Shown here one piece after another: positions 33,554 through 43,100 of a stretch of 49,530 nt of DNA. The notes beneath the pieces were generated by a model that was given only the letters and a program-made list of their open reading frames with translations, searched no databases and was not told where the DNA came from. Source of the stretch: a bacterium (GTDB lineage Bacteria; Ratteibacteria; UBA8468; B48-G9; JAFGKM01). A program made the position numbers and the translations under genes. How positions within the stretch are numbered: position 1 is the stretch's first letter; each line of letters begins with the position of its first letter. Location of the stretch: positions 1-49,530 of the forward strand of contig JAOAIL010000010.1 of the NCBI GenBank assembly GCA_026414725.1, written 5' to 3'.

Positions 33554-34527
33554 GAATACTGGGAGCAGGTGGCTGGGGAATTACACTAACACGTCTGCTT
33601 GAAAAAAAAGGATACAGAGTAATTTTATGGGAACCAGTAGAGAAAACACTTTCTGTTTTGCAAAAAGAGAGAGAAAGTCGTGAATATTTTCCAAATTTTA
33701 AAATCCCAGTAAATGTTGATATCACAGGGACTATAGAAAAAGTCGTTTTATATTCTGATGTTATTATAATAGTAGTACGTTCTACCTTTCTAAGGAATAC
33801 ATTGAGACAGTTGAAAAAATTTTATAGGAACCAGCCCATACTTATAGGGACAAAAGGACTTGAGGTATCTACAGGAAACAGTATGTCAGATATTTTAATA
33901 TCAGAACTTGGAGAAAATATCCCGTTTGGAGTTCTATCAGGCCCAACTATTGCGAAGGAGATAGCAAAAGGGAGGCCATCAGCTGCTGTTGTAGCAACAC
34001 AGAAAGAAAAGTTAGGTCTTCTTTTTCAAAAAATACTTGGATGTGAAACCTTAAGGATATACACAAGTAATGATGTAAAAGGTGTAGAGTTAGGTGGTGC
34101 ATTTAAAAATGTTATTGCTATTGGAGCAGGAATAATTGATGGACTTGACCTTGGAATAAACACAAAGTCCGCATACCTTACACGTGGACTCAATGAGATG
34201 ATTAAAATTGGTTGTAAACTCGGTGGTAAAGAAAAGACATTTAGAGGGCTCTCAGGGATAGGAGACCTAATTACAACTTCTTTCAGTCCTTATAGTAGAA
34301 ATAGGTCATTTGGAGAGGCAATAATCAGGATAGGAAAGGAACCATATCTTAAAGAAACCAAGATGGTAATAGAAGGAATTTTTGCAACAAAGGCATTTTA
34401 TAGATTGAGTAGAAAAATGGATATAGAATTGCCAATTACTGAATCAATATATAGAATTATATATAAAGACATAAGACCAGAAATAGAAATTAAAAGATTG
34501 ATGACAAGAAAACCAAAAGAAGAATAA
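33538..34527 (+). CDS. gpsA: NAD(P)H-dependent glycerol-3-phosphate dehydrogenase
   Basis: 329 residues. The Rossmann motif GILGAGGWGITLTRLL is at the N-terminus. The catalytic-domain motifs LSGPTIAKEIAKGRPSA and GGAFKNVIAIGAGIIDG (with the conserved Lys) follow, then GLSGIGDLITT and NRSFGEAI. Reduces dihydroxyacetone phosphate to sn-glycerol-3-phosphate for lipid synthesis, the step before PlsY. The stop shares bases with the next ATG (TAATG). Confidence 0.96.
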   Translation: MEEKIGILGAGGWGITLTRLLEKKGYRVILWEPVEKTLSVLQKERESREYFPNFKIPVNVDITGTIEKVVLYSDVIIIVVRSTFLRNTLRQLKKFYRNQPILIGTKGLEVSTGNSMSDILISELGENIPFGVLSGPTIAKEIAKGRPSAAVVATQKEKLGLLFQKILGCETLRIYTSNDVKGVELGGAFKNVIAIGAGIIDGLDLGINTKSAYLTRGLNEMIKIGCKLGGKEKTFRGLSGIGDLITTSFSPYSRNRSFGEAIIRIGKEPYLKETKMVIEGIFATKAFYRLSRKMDIELPITESIYRIIYKDIRPEIEIKRLMTRKPKEE

Positions 34528-34844
34528 TGAAAAGAGAGAAATTTTATTATATTGGGGAAGTAAGTAAAATCACTGAACTTCCCACTCATATAATAAGATT
34601 CTGGGAAAAAGAACTTTCTTTTATAAAACCATTGAGGGACCAGAAAGGGCATAGAATATATACGGAAGAAGATATTGAAAAAATTAACAGAATAAAATTT
34701 TTGGTCTATAATGAAGGATATAAGATAAAAGGGGTGAAAAAGAAATTAAGAGATATTAATGATAAAGAAGCAAAAAAAGATATGAAAAAATTCTGTGAAG
34801 ATATCTTGCGAGATATAAAGGAGATTAAAAAATGTTTACAATAG
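34527..34844 (+). CDS. Small MerR-family regulator
   Basis: 105 residues. A MerR-type winged helix at the N-terminus: FYYIGEVSKITELPTHIIRFWEKEL, then KGHRIYTEEDIEKINRIKFL. The rest is a short charged helix with no effector domain or metal-binding Cys. This resembles the HspR/RacA-like minimal MerR proteins found beside gpsA or purN in many bacteria. Target genes unknown. It overlaps purN by 13 bp. Confidence 0.87.
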   Translation: MKREKFYYIGEVSKITELPTHIIRFWEKELSFIKPLRDQKGHRIYTEEDIEKINRIKFLVYNEGYKIKGVKKKLRDINDKEAKKDMKKFCEDILRDIKEIKKCLQ

Positions 34845-35443
34845 GACTTCTCGCATCAGGAAAAGGAAGCAATATCCAGGCGATAATAGATAACATAAAG
34901 ACAGATAATCTTCCTGTATATCCAGCAATCATATTGAGCGATAATCCAGATGCAGGCGCACTTGAAATAGCAAAAAGGGAAGGGATAAAACATTACTGTA
35001 TACCTGAAAAAAAATATAGAACTATTCTTTCGCCTGATGTGGAAAAATCTTATGTAAAGATATTAAAGGAATATAAGGTAGACCTTATCTGTCTGGCTGG
35101 CTTTATGCGGGTAATAAAAGAAACGTTTTTAAAAAACTTTGCTGGCAAAATTATAAATATACATCCATCACTTCTACCTGCATTTCCTGGACTTGAAGCA
35201 TGGAAACAAGCAATTGACTATGGAGTAAAATTTACTGGCTGTACCACCCACTTTGTTGAAGCAGGAGTTGACACAGGACCAATAATCCTTCAAGCAGTGG
35301 TTCCTGTATTAAAAGATGATACCTCAGAAACATTGCATAAAAGAATTCAGGAAAAGGAGCATATTATATATCCACTAACAATAAAACTTATAGCAGAAGG
35401 AAAAGTGAGCATATCTGGAAGAAAAGTATATATTAATAGTTAA
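34832..35443 (+). CDS. purN: Phosphoribosylglycinamide formyltransferase (GAR transformylase)
   Basis: 203 residues, standard for PurN. The N-terminal LLASGKGSNIQAII binds the GAR phosphate. Catalytic residues N109, H111 (IINIHPSLLPAFPG) and D147 (VDTGPII) match the E. coli N106, H108 and D144. Transfers formyl from 10-formyl-THF in the third step of purine synthesis. The gene lies within the plus-strand run, with no other pur gene nearby. Confidence 0.96.
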   Translation: MFTIGLLASGKGSNIQAIIDNIKTDNLPVYPAIILSDNPDAGALEIAKREGIKHYCIPEKKYRTILSPDVEKSYVKILKEYKVDLICLAGFMRVIKETFLKNFAGKIINIHPSLLPAFPGLEAWKQAIDYGVKFTGCTTHFVEAGVDTGPIILQAVVPVLKDDTSETLHKRIQEKEHIIYPLTIKLIAEGKVSISGRKVYINS

Positions 35444-35452
35444 GGGACATAA

Positions 35453-35920
35453 ATGGAAAAAGTCATTATAAGAAAAGCAAAAATGGGTGATGTAAATTAT
35501 ATAAGACGACTCATAAACACTTTTGCAGCAGAAGGGAAAATGCTTCCTATATCTCTTAATATGCTTTACGAACGGTTAAGAAACTTCTGGGTTGTAGAGG
35601 TAGATGGAAAAGTTATTGGCTGTGCTGCCCTGAAAATCGTCTGGAAGGACCTCGGAGAAATAAGGTCTATCGCTATATCTAAAAAACATCAGGGAAAGGG
35701 TTATGGCAAGATACTTGTAAAGAAACTACTGGAAGAAGCAGAATTACTGGAAATAAAAAAGGTTTTTACACTTACATATGTCCCTGAATTTTTTGAAAAA
35801 TTAGGATTTGATAGGATTATAAAATCAAAACTACCACATAAGGTATGGAGTGATTGCATCAACTGTCCCAAATTCCCACGGTGTGATGAAACAGCACTAC
35901 AGATGATTCTAAAAAAATGA
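35453..35920 (+). CDS. GNAT acetyltransferase, probable short N-acetylglutamate synthase
   Basis: 155 residues. A single GNAT domain with the acetyl-CoA loop HQGKGYGK and EIRSIAISKK before it. The C-terminal KLPHKVWSDCINCPKFPRCDETAL, with its Cys pattern, is typical of the short ArgA-type enzymes that lack the amino-acid-kinase half. Two genes on is argG, supporting a role in arginine synthesis. It overlaps the next gene by 4 bp (ATGA). Confidence 0.8.
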   Translation: MEKVIIRKAKMGDVNYIRRLINTFAAEGKMLPISLNMLYERLRNFWVVEVDGKVIGCAALKIVWKDLGEIRSIAISKKHQGKGYGKILVKKLLEEAELLEIKKVFTLTYVPEFFEKLGFDRIIKSKLPHKVWSDCINCPKFPRCDETALQMILKK

Positions 35921-37029
35921 AAAAAATATACCTTATCTTTCTTTTTATTGTTATGCTTCCACCATTTCTTATGGAAGCAAAAATTGTTATGGGAGAATAT
36001 GTTTCTATGGAAGAACCCTCAGAGGAAGAGGTATTTTTCATAGGAGATGAGATTAAAGTAAACTCCATTCTTAAAAATGAATTTATAGGTATCGGTAGAA
36101 ATATAAGTGTTTTTACTGATACGAAAGGGGATTGTATTGCCATCGGCTATAATGTGAATTTTTCCGGTAATGCGGAAAAAGACATCTATATAATAGGCGG
36201 GAATATAACATTGGAAGGAGATTTCAAGGGAAGCATTACCGTTTTAGGAAAAAACGTCAAAATAAAAGGAAATACAAAAGGCAATGTTCGTGTGAGTGCA
36301 GAAAATATAGGCATAGAAGGAGAGATAAAAGAAAAAACAATACTATGGGGCAAGAATATTACTCTATCTGGTGTTTTCAATAACCTTTCTATCTATGGTA
36401 CATACTTCCATTTCGCTCCAGACACAGTTATAAAAGGGGACCTCACATACAGCACACCTGAAAAAGTTGACCTTTCAGGTATCACTGTGTATGGAACAAC
36501 TGAATGGAAAAAACCTATAAATGAACAGATGAAGGAGAAATTACCGCTAAAAACAATGCGACGCTTTTACGGGTTTTTCTCTCTTCTTATTCCTGTATTG
36601 TGTACACTTTTATTTTTCCCTAATCTATTCAGACAGACCGTTGACATATCAGGAAGAAGATTTATCCCTTCATTCTTTGCAGGGTTATTTATGATAATAA
36701 CAACAACCGTATTTATACTGATATCGTTTATTACAATAATTGGTGTACCGTTAGGTCTCATCACTACTGTATTTTTCAGTTCATTTATTTATATATCAAG
36801 GGCCTTTCCAGCAATATTTGTAGGAAGAAAGATCCTTTTTAAGATGCAGGATAGGACTCACACATGGATACTTGCTACATTTATAGGGATATTTCTCTTT
36901 ACATCCATATCATTACACCCAACTGCAAAAATTTTGATAAATCTCATATCTATCCCTGCTGGATGTGGAGCACTCTTTGCAGGACGATTAAAACTGATGA
37001 AACGACTAAGAGATGAAAAGATACTGTAA
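35917..37029 (+). CDS. Membrane polymer-forming (bactofilin-like) protein
   Basis: 370 residues. A signal peptide or N-terminal anchor (about 1-20), then a right-handed beta-solenoid (about 50-190) of short repeats such as IYIIGGNITLEGDFKGSITV and LGKNVKIKGNTKG, like bactofilin-type polymer-forming domains. The C-terminal half has about four membrane helices (215-235, 250-300, 325-355). Probably envelope-located. It sits between two arginine genes, but nothing in it suggests an enzyme. Confidence 0.75.
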   Translation: MKKIYLIFLFIVMLPPFLMEAKIVMGEYVSMEEPSEEEVFFIGDEIKVNSILKNEFIGIGRNISVFTDTKGDCIAIGYNVNFSGNAEKDIYIIGGNITLEGDFKGSITVLGKNVKIKGNTKGNVRVSAENIGIEGEIKEKTILWGKNITLSGVFNNLSIYGTYFHFAPDTVIKGDLTYSTPEKVDLSGITVYGTTEWKKPINEQMKEKLPLKTMRRFYGFFSLLIPVLCTLLFFPNLFRQTVDISGRRFIPSFFAGLFMIITTTVFILISFITIIGVPLGLITTVFFSSFIYISRAFPAIFVGRKILFKMQDRTHTWILATFIGIFLFTSISLHPTAKILINLISIPAGCGALFAGRLKLMKRLRDEKIL

Positions 37030-37043
37030 AGGAGGAGAAAAAT

Positions 37044-38237
37044 ATGAAGATAGTACTTGCATATTCAGGTGGACTTGATACTTCAGTAGCAATAAGGTGG
37101 TTAAAAGAAAAATATAAAGCAGAAATTATATGCTACACTTCCAATATCGGACAGACAGAAGATGTAAAAAAATTGAGAGAAAAGGCGCTAAAAACAGGTG
37201 CGAAAAAATTATATTTTGATGACCTGAGAGAAAAATTTGTGAATGAGTATATCCTGCCAACATTGAAAGCAGGTGCTATGTATCAGGATAAATATCCCCT
37301 GGCAACAGCACTTTCCAGACCACTTATTGTGGAAGGGATGGTAAAGATAGCACAAAAAGAAAAGGCAGATGCGGTTGCACATGGATGTACAGGAAAAGGA
37401 AATGACCAAGTAAGGTTTGAACTCACAACAAGATATTTAGCACCGGAACTGAAAGTCATTGCACCTGTTAGGGAATGGGAGTTTAAATCAAGAGAAGAAG
37501 AGATAGGATATGCTAAAAAATATAATATCCCTGTACCTGTAACAAAAGCAAAACCGTACAGTATTGACTGGAATCTGTGGGGGGTATCTGTTGAGTGTGG
37601 TATACTTGAAAATCCTTGGAATGAACCCCCAGAGGATGCATACCAGATTACTATCTCACCTGAAAAAGCCCCTGCAAAACCGGAATACATCACAATTGGA
37701 TTTGAAAAAGGGATACCTTTATCACTGAACGGTAAAAAAATGGAAACAATAAAAATCATTGAGAAACTTACAGAGATAGGTGGAAAAACTGGGATTGGAA
37801 GGATTGATATGGTGGAAGACCGTCTTGTAGGAATAAAATCAAGAGAAATATATGAAGCGCCTGCTGCAGTTATACTCCACACTGCACACAACGAACTGGA
37901 AAAGCTTGTCTTCTCAAGAGACCTTTTTGAATTCAAGAAGATTGTTTCTCAGAGGTACTCACAACTTGTATATTTTGGTCAGTGGTTCTCTCATATAAAA
38001 GAGTGTCTGGACGCATTTGTAGAAGAAAGCCAGAAGTTTGTCACAGGAGAGGTACGGTTAAAACTCTATAAAGGAAACTGTATCATTGCAGGTAGAAAGT
38101 CCCCTTACTCATTGTATAGTGAAGTACTTGCGACTTATACAGAAAAGGATATATTTGACCACACTGCTGCAAAGGGTTTCCTCGAGATATTCGGTCTCCC
38201 TTCAAAACTTGAAGGTATTCGAGAGAAAAATAATTAG
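37044..38237 (+). CDS. argG: Argininosuccinate synthase
   Basis: 397 residues, full length. The PP-loop VLAYSGGLDTSVAIRWL (SGGLDTS about 8-14) binds ATP, with GCTGKGNDQVRFEL and SVECGILENPWNEPPEDAY downstream. Joins citrulline and aspartate in arginine synthesis. A strong AGGAGG is placed before the ATG. argH is not visible; the gene ends four bases before the convergent membrane-protein gene. Confidence 0.97.
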   Translation: MKIVLAYSGGLDTSVAIRWLKEKYKAEIICYTSNIGQTEDVKKLREKALKTGAKKLYFDDLREKFVNEYILPTLKAGAMYQDKYPLATALSRPLIVEGMVKIAQKEKADAVAHGCTGKGNDQVRFELTTRYLAPELKVIAPVREWEFKSREEEIGYAKKYNIPVPVTKAKPYSIDWNLWGVSVECGILENPWNEPPEDAYQITISPEKAPAKPEYITIGFEKGIPLSLNGKKMETIKIIEKLTEIGGKTGIGRIDMVEDRLVGIKSREIYEAPAAVILHTAHNELEKLVFSRDLFEFKKIVSQRYSQLVYFGQWFSHIKECLDAFVEESQKFVTGEVRLKLYKGNCIIAGRKSPYSLYSEVLATYTEKDIFDHTAAKGFLEIFGLPSKLEGIREKNN

Positions 38238-38241
38238 TAGT

Positions 38242-40116
38242 TTAAGACCCAAGTATAGGATGAGTAGCAGGAATAACACCTGTTAAAAAATCTATAAGCA
38301 TCCACATACCTGCAGTGAAAAATGTACCCAATAACATCCCGAGGAAAAAAGGTTGCATATTTTTATATGTTCTCTGTCCTCCGTATTTTAATATCATAAA
38401 TTTAAACAACCATCCAAGAAAAATAGAAAACCATGTGAATATCACAGGAACAGTTGATGCAATCGTCAGTCCTATTGGATGGACAGGAAAAGCAGGGAAT
38501 TTAATTCTCATAAACCAGAACAGAAAGAAAGAACAAACTCCTATAAAGAAAGCAAAAAATTGATATTTCCCAAATCCATACGGATGTAGTACATATTCCT
38601 TTACCCATGACATAGTATATGGAACATAACTAGTAAACTGGAATCCTCCAAGATTTATTGCCCCATATCTGTAAGCAGTATTAATAACAGACCAGGCAGA
38701 GCCAATAAGCCCCAGCACCACAGCAATAACTCCTGCAATTATAATTTTACGAATATTTATCTTAAAAACATGTCCAAGTTTTATAAAACCTGCTATAGAA
38801 GTCATTACCATCGTACGTAAATCACATGCCCAGGGAGAAGTAAATCCCAGTGTGGTGATACCGTGAGGACCTATAGTTTTACTTCCAAAAATGTTAAGAG
38901 TCATCCCAGCTGGAACAGCTCCACTCCTTGCATAAGGAGTACCCGCCTGACAGACAACTCTGGTAATACCTATAAAAGTTAAAAAAGCAAGACAGGTAAA
39001 AACAATGCTGTATTGGAACTTAAGTCCAGCGTAAGTAAGCCAGATAACTACTATAAAAAAACATATTATGCCTGTAAAAATCAATGGATAATTACTCTTA
39101 TCTTTGAAAGTTTTACTCCAGAAAAACCGTTCCTGCCACAACATCAGAACAATCATAGCTAACATTGCCCCCATAGTGATATAACCAGAAAATAATCCTC
39201 CACCCATTACCCATGGTTCTGGAGAAGAAAAAGAGATTCCCATAATATTACATAAACCTCCAGTCATAAATAGAATTAAATAGAAAAGCCATAGTCCCAG
39301 AGAAACATCCAGAGGGACAAAAAACATCAGTGCTATAACTTCAAAATATATACCTATATAAAGCTCTGTCGTTTTTCTAAACAGGAAGAAAATTCTTCTG
39401 AGTTGTAAAGAAGGAATTACAGGGAAATAGATATGTAAACAATCTATACTTAATATTAGAAGAGGGATTAAAACACCTGCCAAAAAGTTCTTATTCCTGA
39501 AAATTTCAGGGAAGTTACCCTCTCTATCCGAAAGTTTCTCAGGCATAATGGTCAAAGGATACATCAATCTTTCTTCTTCTATCCATCTTTTTCTTATCAA
39601 AACCATAATGAGCACAGATAATAAATAAACTGTCATTATCAGAATAAACCATAAAAGTAATGGAAATAACCATTTATCCCATGGTATTGAAGTACCCGGT
39701 GGAAGTCCTTCAAAAAACCACTGAATAGCATTTCCATCTGATACAGTTATTTCCTTCCTGACAAAAGGCATAACTGAATTTTCCCATGTTTGGTCAGCAT
39801 AATAGTATATGCCGGGAAGAAGAGGTATCAGATTGAGTGTAAAACCCCATGTGGGTATTGCACAGCCAACCAGCATCATACCATAGATAATTATGAGTTC
39901 ACCGGCAGAAAGGGCAAATCGTTTATTGAAACGGCTTATAACTCCATTAATCAATATGATAATGAAAAAATAGAAGAAAGATGCTCCTGCACTATAATCC
40001 GAAGTTAAAGAGGCACCTTTAGAAACTGTAACTCTAATAGGGTCAACTATAGCAATAATCAGTGTAAAAATCGCTCCTACAACAATTGCTCTGGTAAATC
40101 TTATATCATTATCCAT
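38242..40116 (-). CDS. Large multi-pass membrane protein, DUF6785-like
   Basis: 624 residues from the ATG at 40116, which has GGGAG six bases upstream; an ATG at 40131 overlapping the previous stop is the alternative. About 14 membrane segments, with conserved-looking loops such as FALSAGELIIIYGMMLVGCAIPTWG, IRKRWIEEERLMYPLT and the repeated aromatic/Pro loop regions. It resembles DUF6785-family (OPT-like) proteins found in sugar-degradation clusters of PVC-type bacteria. It is the last gene of the minus-strand cluster, so an importer for the cluster's product is a reasonable guess. Confidence 0.72.
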   Translation of the reverse strand: MDNDIRFTRAIVVGAIFTLIIAIVDPIRVTVSKGASLTSDYSAGASFFYFFIIILINGVISRFNKRFALSAGELIIIYGMMLVGCAIPTWGFTLNLIPLLPGIYYYADQTWENSVMPFVRKEITVSDGNAIQWFFEGLPPGTSIPWDKWLFPLLLWFILIMTVYLLSVLIMVLIRKRWIEEERLMYPLTIMPEKLSDREGNFPEIFRNKNFLAGVLIPLLILSIDCLHIYFPVIPSLQLRRIFFLFRKTTELYIGIYFEVIALMFFVPLDVSLGLWLFYLILFMTGGLCNIMGISFSSPEPWVMGGGLFSGYITMGAMLAMIVLMLWQERFFWSKTFKDKSNYPLIFTGIICFFIVVIWLTYAGLKFQYSIVFTCLAFLTFIGITRVVCQAGTPYARSGAVPAGMTLNIFGSKTIGPHGITTLGFTSPWACDLRTMVMTSIAGFIKLGHVFKINIRKIIIAGVIAVVLGLIGSAWSVINTAYRYGAINLGGFQFTSYVPYTMSWVKEYVLHPYGFGKYQFFAFFIGVCSFFLFWFMRIKFPAFPVHPIGLTIASTVPVIFTWFSIFLGWLFKFMILKYGGQRTYKNMQPFFLGMLLGTFFTAGMWMLIDFLTGVIPATHPILGS

Positions 40117-40130
40117 ATAACTCCCTTCCA

Positions 40131-41897
40131 TTAAGGATTCTGAAGAACAACCTCAATTGTATTTTCTCCTTTAGGTACACTTATAAAAATCCAGAATTGT
40201 GAAAATAATTTCTTGATCCTAAATGGAAAATTTATTTTATTCACCTTCCTGTTATGTAAAGGAATCTTCACAATAATTGCTACATCAGAATATGTATTAA
40301 AAACAATTTTATTTTTCTCTATCTCTATATCATCTATTCTGGCTTTTGCACGAGCCAACCACCATTCTGTTAACCTGTCAGGAGTAGAATGAATAATTTT
40401 CAATTCCTTTTCCTTTCCAACCTCTTTAATTTTTTTTATTATCTCCCTGCAAGAAGAAACCCTTGCTATATAAACAGGGTGATAAAAAAAATTCATTGTT
40501 AAATTATAATAAGTGGCTATATTTATACATTTTTCCAGTACAGGAAAATCAACCTCATATTTATAACTCCAGTCCATATCTTCCCATCCACTTGAGTTAG
40601 CGGTATCAATATATTTATAACCACATTCATATGCTATAATAGGCAGATCAAGAAAATCCAATTTTTGATTTTCATATTTATAATCTGTCCAGTAAAAAAA
40701 TGGAAAAGAGGTTCCAAAAGAAAATCCCAATCTATTTATAGGATTTATAGGCGGTACAGTAACCTGTATTTTACCATTAAAGGATTTTATACCCCTCTGT
40801 CCCATCCATAAAGCAGGTTCATATAATCCTGTCCATCTTAACCAGTGCGTATTACAGCAAACGGGGATTTTCTTAAATTCATCAATAAAAAGTTTTACTT
40901 GCTTTGCTACATCTGACTCGCTAAACCCAGAGGGATGGGAAAAGTTATCCATAAAATTTAAATGTAAGGAAATTTCTGTCCCATTCTCTTCAAGAATCTC
41001 TTTTTCTTTTTTATTAACTGCAAATTTATAATTTTCATCTGGCATTATATTAATATGGTATGGAAGTCCCATCTCTTTCATAAATTCACTTGCCGGTATA
41101 TTAATACCGGGTGTTGCTTCATCATCTCCTCCATAATAAAAAAGTGCATCCGGGATATCTCCATCTTTCATAGAAGGCAAATAATGAATCAAAGGAATAG
41201 AGGAAACGGAGACCATATTTTGAAGCAGGAAAAGAAACTCATCTGTATATAGAATTTCCGGCTCATACCCGTTTATTAATATTCCATCTGCATTTCTCAA
41301 ATACCCATCGCCATCATAGTCCTGTTCAACCGGTCTTCCTTGATTGAGAATCCAGAAGGTCTTTGTCAAATCAAAACCAAAATAAAAAAACCATCCCTTT
41401 CCAGCCCTTCTACATGTTATTACAGGATATCCATTACACTGAGCCAGAACCTCTGAATTTAATGTCTGCAACAGCCGTATATTACCAGAAACAAGAAGAG
41501 GTTTATCTTTATGTATCGGAGAATGGATATTCTCTGTAAAGAAATGCTTATTTAAAAATATCTCTCCTGTAATTGAAAAAACTCCTTTATCAGAAATACT
41601 CTTTACAAACTCATTCCCAAAGATACTATCCCTATCTAAACATACTCCTATAAGAATACCCCCGGATTCTACCCACTTTTCAATCTCTCTCCAAGGTAGT
41701 TCCTTTTCAGTTTGTCCAATAAACAGGACTGCATATTCTTTTATACCTCTTATCAAATCTTTTGTATGTATCCTTTCAGCAATAAGTCCAATATGGTTTA
41801 ATATTTCCTCAATGTATATCCACCAGTAATTTTCACCTTTTTTATTTCTTTCTTTCCATTCATCTAAGTCCACAACATAACCTGCTTTAACCTTCAT
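40131..41897 (-). CDS. Amidotransferase-like plus polysaccharide-deacetylase-like protein
   Basis: 588 residues. The N-terminal part (about 1-225) has the fold pattern of a class-I amidotransferase-like/ThuA-type domain (VLFIGQTEKELPWREIEKWVESGGILIGV), without an obvious catalytic Cys. The middle (about 245-480) resembles a NodB-type deacetylase barrel, with the acidic pair D258-D259 in YYGGDDEATPG and H312 in SLHLNFMDN. A beta-rich C-terminus follows. No signal peptide. It probably acts on a sugar or cyclitol within the cluster; the activity is unproven. Confidence 0.6.
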   Translation of the reverse strand: MKVKAGYVVDLDEWKERNKKGENYWWIYIEEILNHIGLIAERIHTKDLIRGIKEYAVLFIGQTEKELPWREIEKWVESGGILIGVCLDRDSIFGNEFVKSISDKGVFSITGEIFLNKHFFTENIHSPIHKDKPLLVSGNIRLLQTLNSEVLAQCNGYPVITCRRAGKGWFFYFGFDLTKTFWILNQGRPVEQDYDGDGYLRNADGILINGYEPEILYTDEFLFLLQNMVSVSSIPLIHYLPSMKDGDIPDALFYYGGDDEATPGINIPASEFMKEMGLPYHINIMPDENYKFAVNKKEKEILEENGTEISLHLNFMDNFSHPSGFSESDVAKQVKLFIDEFKKIPVCCNTHWLRWTGLYEPALWMGQRGIKSFNGKIQVTVPPINPINRLGFSFGTSFPFFYWTDYKYENQKLDFLDLPIIAYECGYKYIDTANSSGWEDMDWSYKYEVDFPVLEKCINIATYYNLTMNFFYHPVYIARVSSCREIIKKIKEVGKEKELKIIHSTPDRLTEWWLARAKARIDDIEIEKNKIVFNTYSDVAIIVKIPLHNRKVNKINFPFRIKKLFSQFWIFISVPKGENTIEVVLQNP

Positions 41898-41898
41898 C

Positions 41899-43041
41899 TC
41901 ACTTTCCTTCTAGTTTTCTTATCGCATTATAAATTTTTTCTGCTCTTCTTTTTGCTTCTTCTTCTGATATAACTGTATCTCCCAAAACTATCCTCGGAAT
42001 AATCCTTTCTGCAACTGGACACAAACCGTCTGGATATTCAATTTTCTCTCTGTAATTTGCACAATGAAAAGCATGGGCTAATCTCTCTTTTATTACAGGA
42101 TGTTTATAAGCAGGCATCTGTGTATAACCAACACTCAATCCTGTCTCCTCCTCTTTCAAAAACTTTTTAAATTCTTCCAGTTCCAAGCCATATTTATCTC
42201 CTTCAAATGTTACAGCCCATAAATGATATGTGGAGATAGCATCCGGATGTTTTTGCTGTATCAGCCATTTACATTCTGAAACTGCATTGTTATAGTATTC
42301 AGCAATTTTCTGAAGACCTTTTATGAACAAATTTAATCTTTCCAGTTGTGCTATTCCAACCACTGATGTAAGTTCATTCATCCTATAGTTATAATGAAGC
42401 CCGTGTGCTACAGAAAAGAAAGTAGGTGCACCTGCATTTAAATTAAGTTTTTTGGAAAGTTCCTCATTATCTGTAATTGCCATTCCCCCATCTCCGAGAG
42501 ACATCTGTTTACTTCCCTGAAAACTGAATGAACCTATATCTCCCCAGGTTCCTGCATACTTACCTTTATAGGTTGCCAGAATTGCATGTGCACAATCTTC
42601 TATAACTAAAAGTTTATATTTACGGGCAATCTCTACAATTTTATCTATTTCAGCAGGTAATCCCCATGCATGAGTTACTATCACTGCTTTTGTTCTTTCA
42701 GTTATCGCTGATTCTAATTTTTCCGGGTCCATATTGTGGGTGTACGGTTTTATATCTACAAATTTAGGTATTGCATTGTTATACAAAACTGCCTGGGCGC
42801 CGAAGACAAAAGCAGAATCACATATAACCTCACTCCCAGCACCTGCACCAGCACAGATAACTGAAGAGTGTAAAACACTCATTGCAGAATTCATAGCAAC
42901 ACCATATTTTACACCCATCATCTGTGCAAATTTCTCTTCAAATATATGGGTATATTTTCCATCTAGCGAACATAATCTTTTTGAATCCAGTACTTCCTTT
43001 AAGAGTTCCAGTTCCCTTTCCCCATAAATCCTTTCTGCCAT
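41899..43041 (-). CDS. DegT/DnrJ/EryC1 family aminotransferase
   Basis: 380 residues from the ATG at 43041, chosen because GAGGAGG sits right before it; an ATG at 43062 adds seven. A fold-type I PLP enzyme: the Schiff-base Lys lies in FQGSKQMSLGDGG, with EDCAHA and GSFSFQGSK nearby. Family members aminate keto-sugars or keto-cyclitols. It has no GT or nucleotide-sugar neighbours; the adjacent Gfo/Idh/MocA gene suggests a dehydrogenase-transaminase pair, as in inosamine or kanosamine-type pathways. Confidence 0.88.
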   Translation of the reverse strand: MAERIYGERELELLKEVLDSKRLCSLDGKYTHIFEEKFAQMMGVKYGVAMNSAMSVLHSSVICAGAGAGSEVICDSAFVFGAQAVLYNNAIPKFVDIKPYTHNMDPEKLESAITERTKAVIVTHAWGLPAEIDKIVEIARKYKLLVIEDCAHAILATYKGKYAGTWGDIGSFSFQGSKQMSLGDGGMAITDNEELSKKLNLNAGAPTFFSVAHGLHYNYRMNELTSVVGIAQLERLNLFIKGLQKIAEYYNNAVSECKWLIQQKHPDAISTYHLWAVTFEGDKYGLELEEFKKFLKEEETGLSVGYTQMPAYKHPVIKERLAHAFHCANYREKIEYPDGLCPVAERIIPRIVLGDTVISEEEAKRRAEKIYNAIRKLEGK

Positions 43042-43100
43042 TATTCCTCCTCTTTTTTTCATTCTGAGTTAGTTTAACTCAGTTGATACTGTTTTCTATT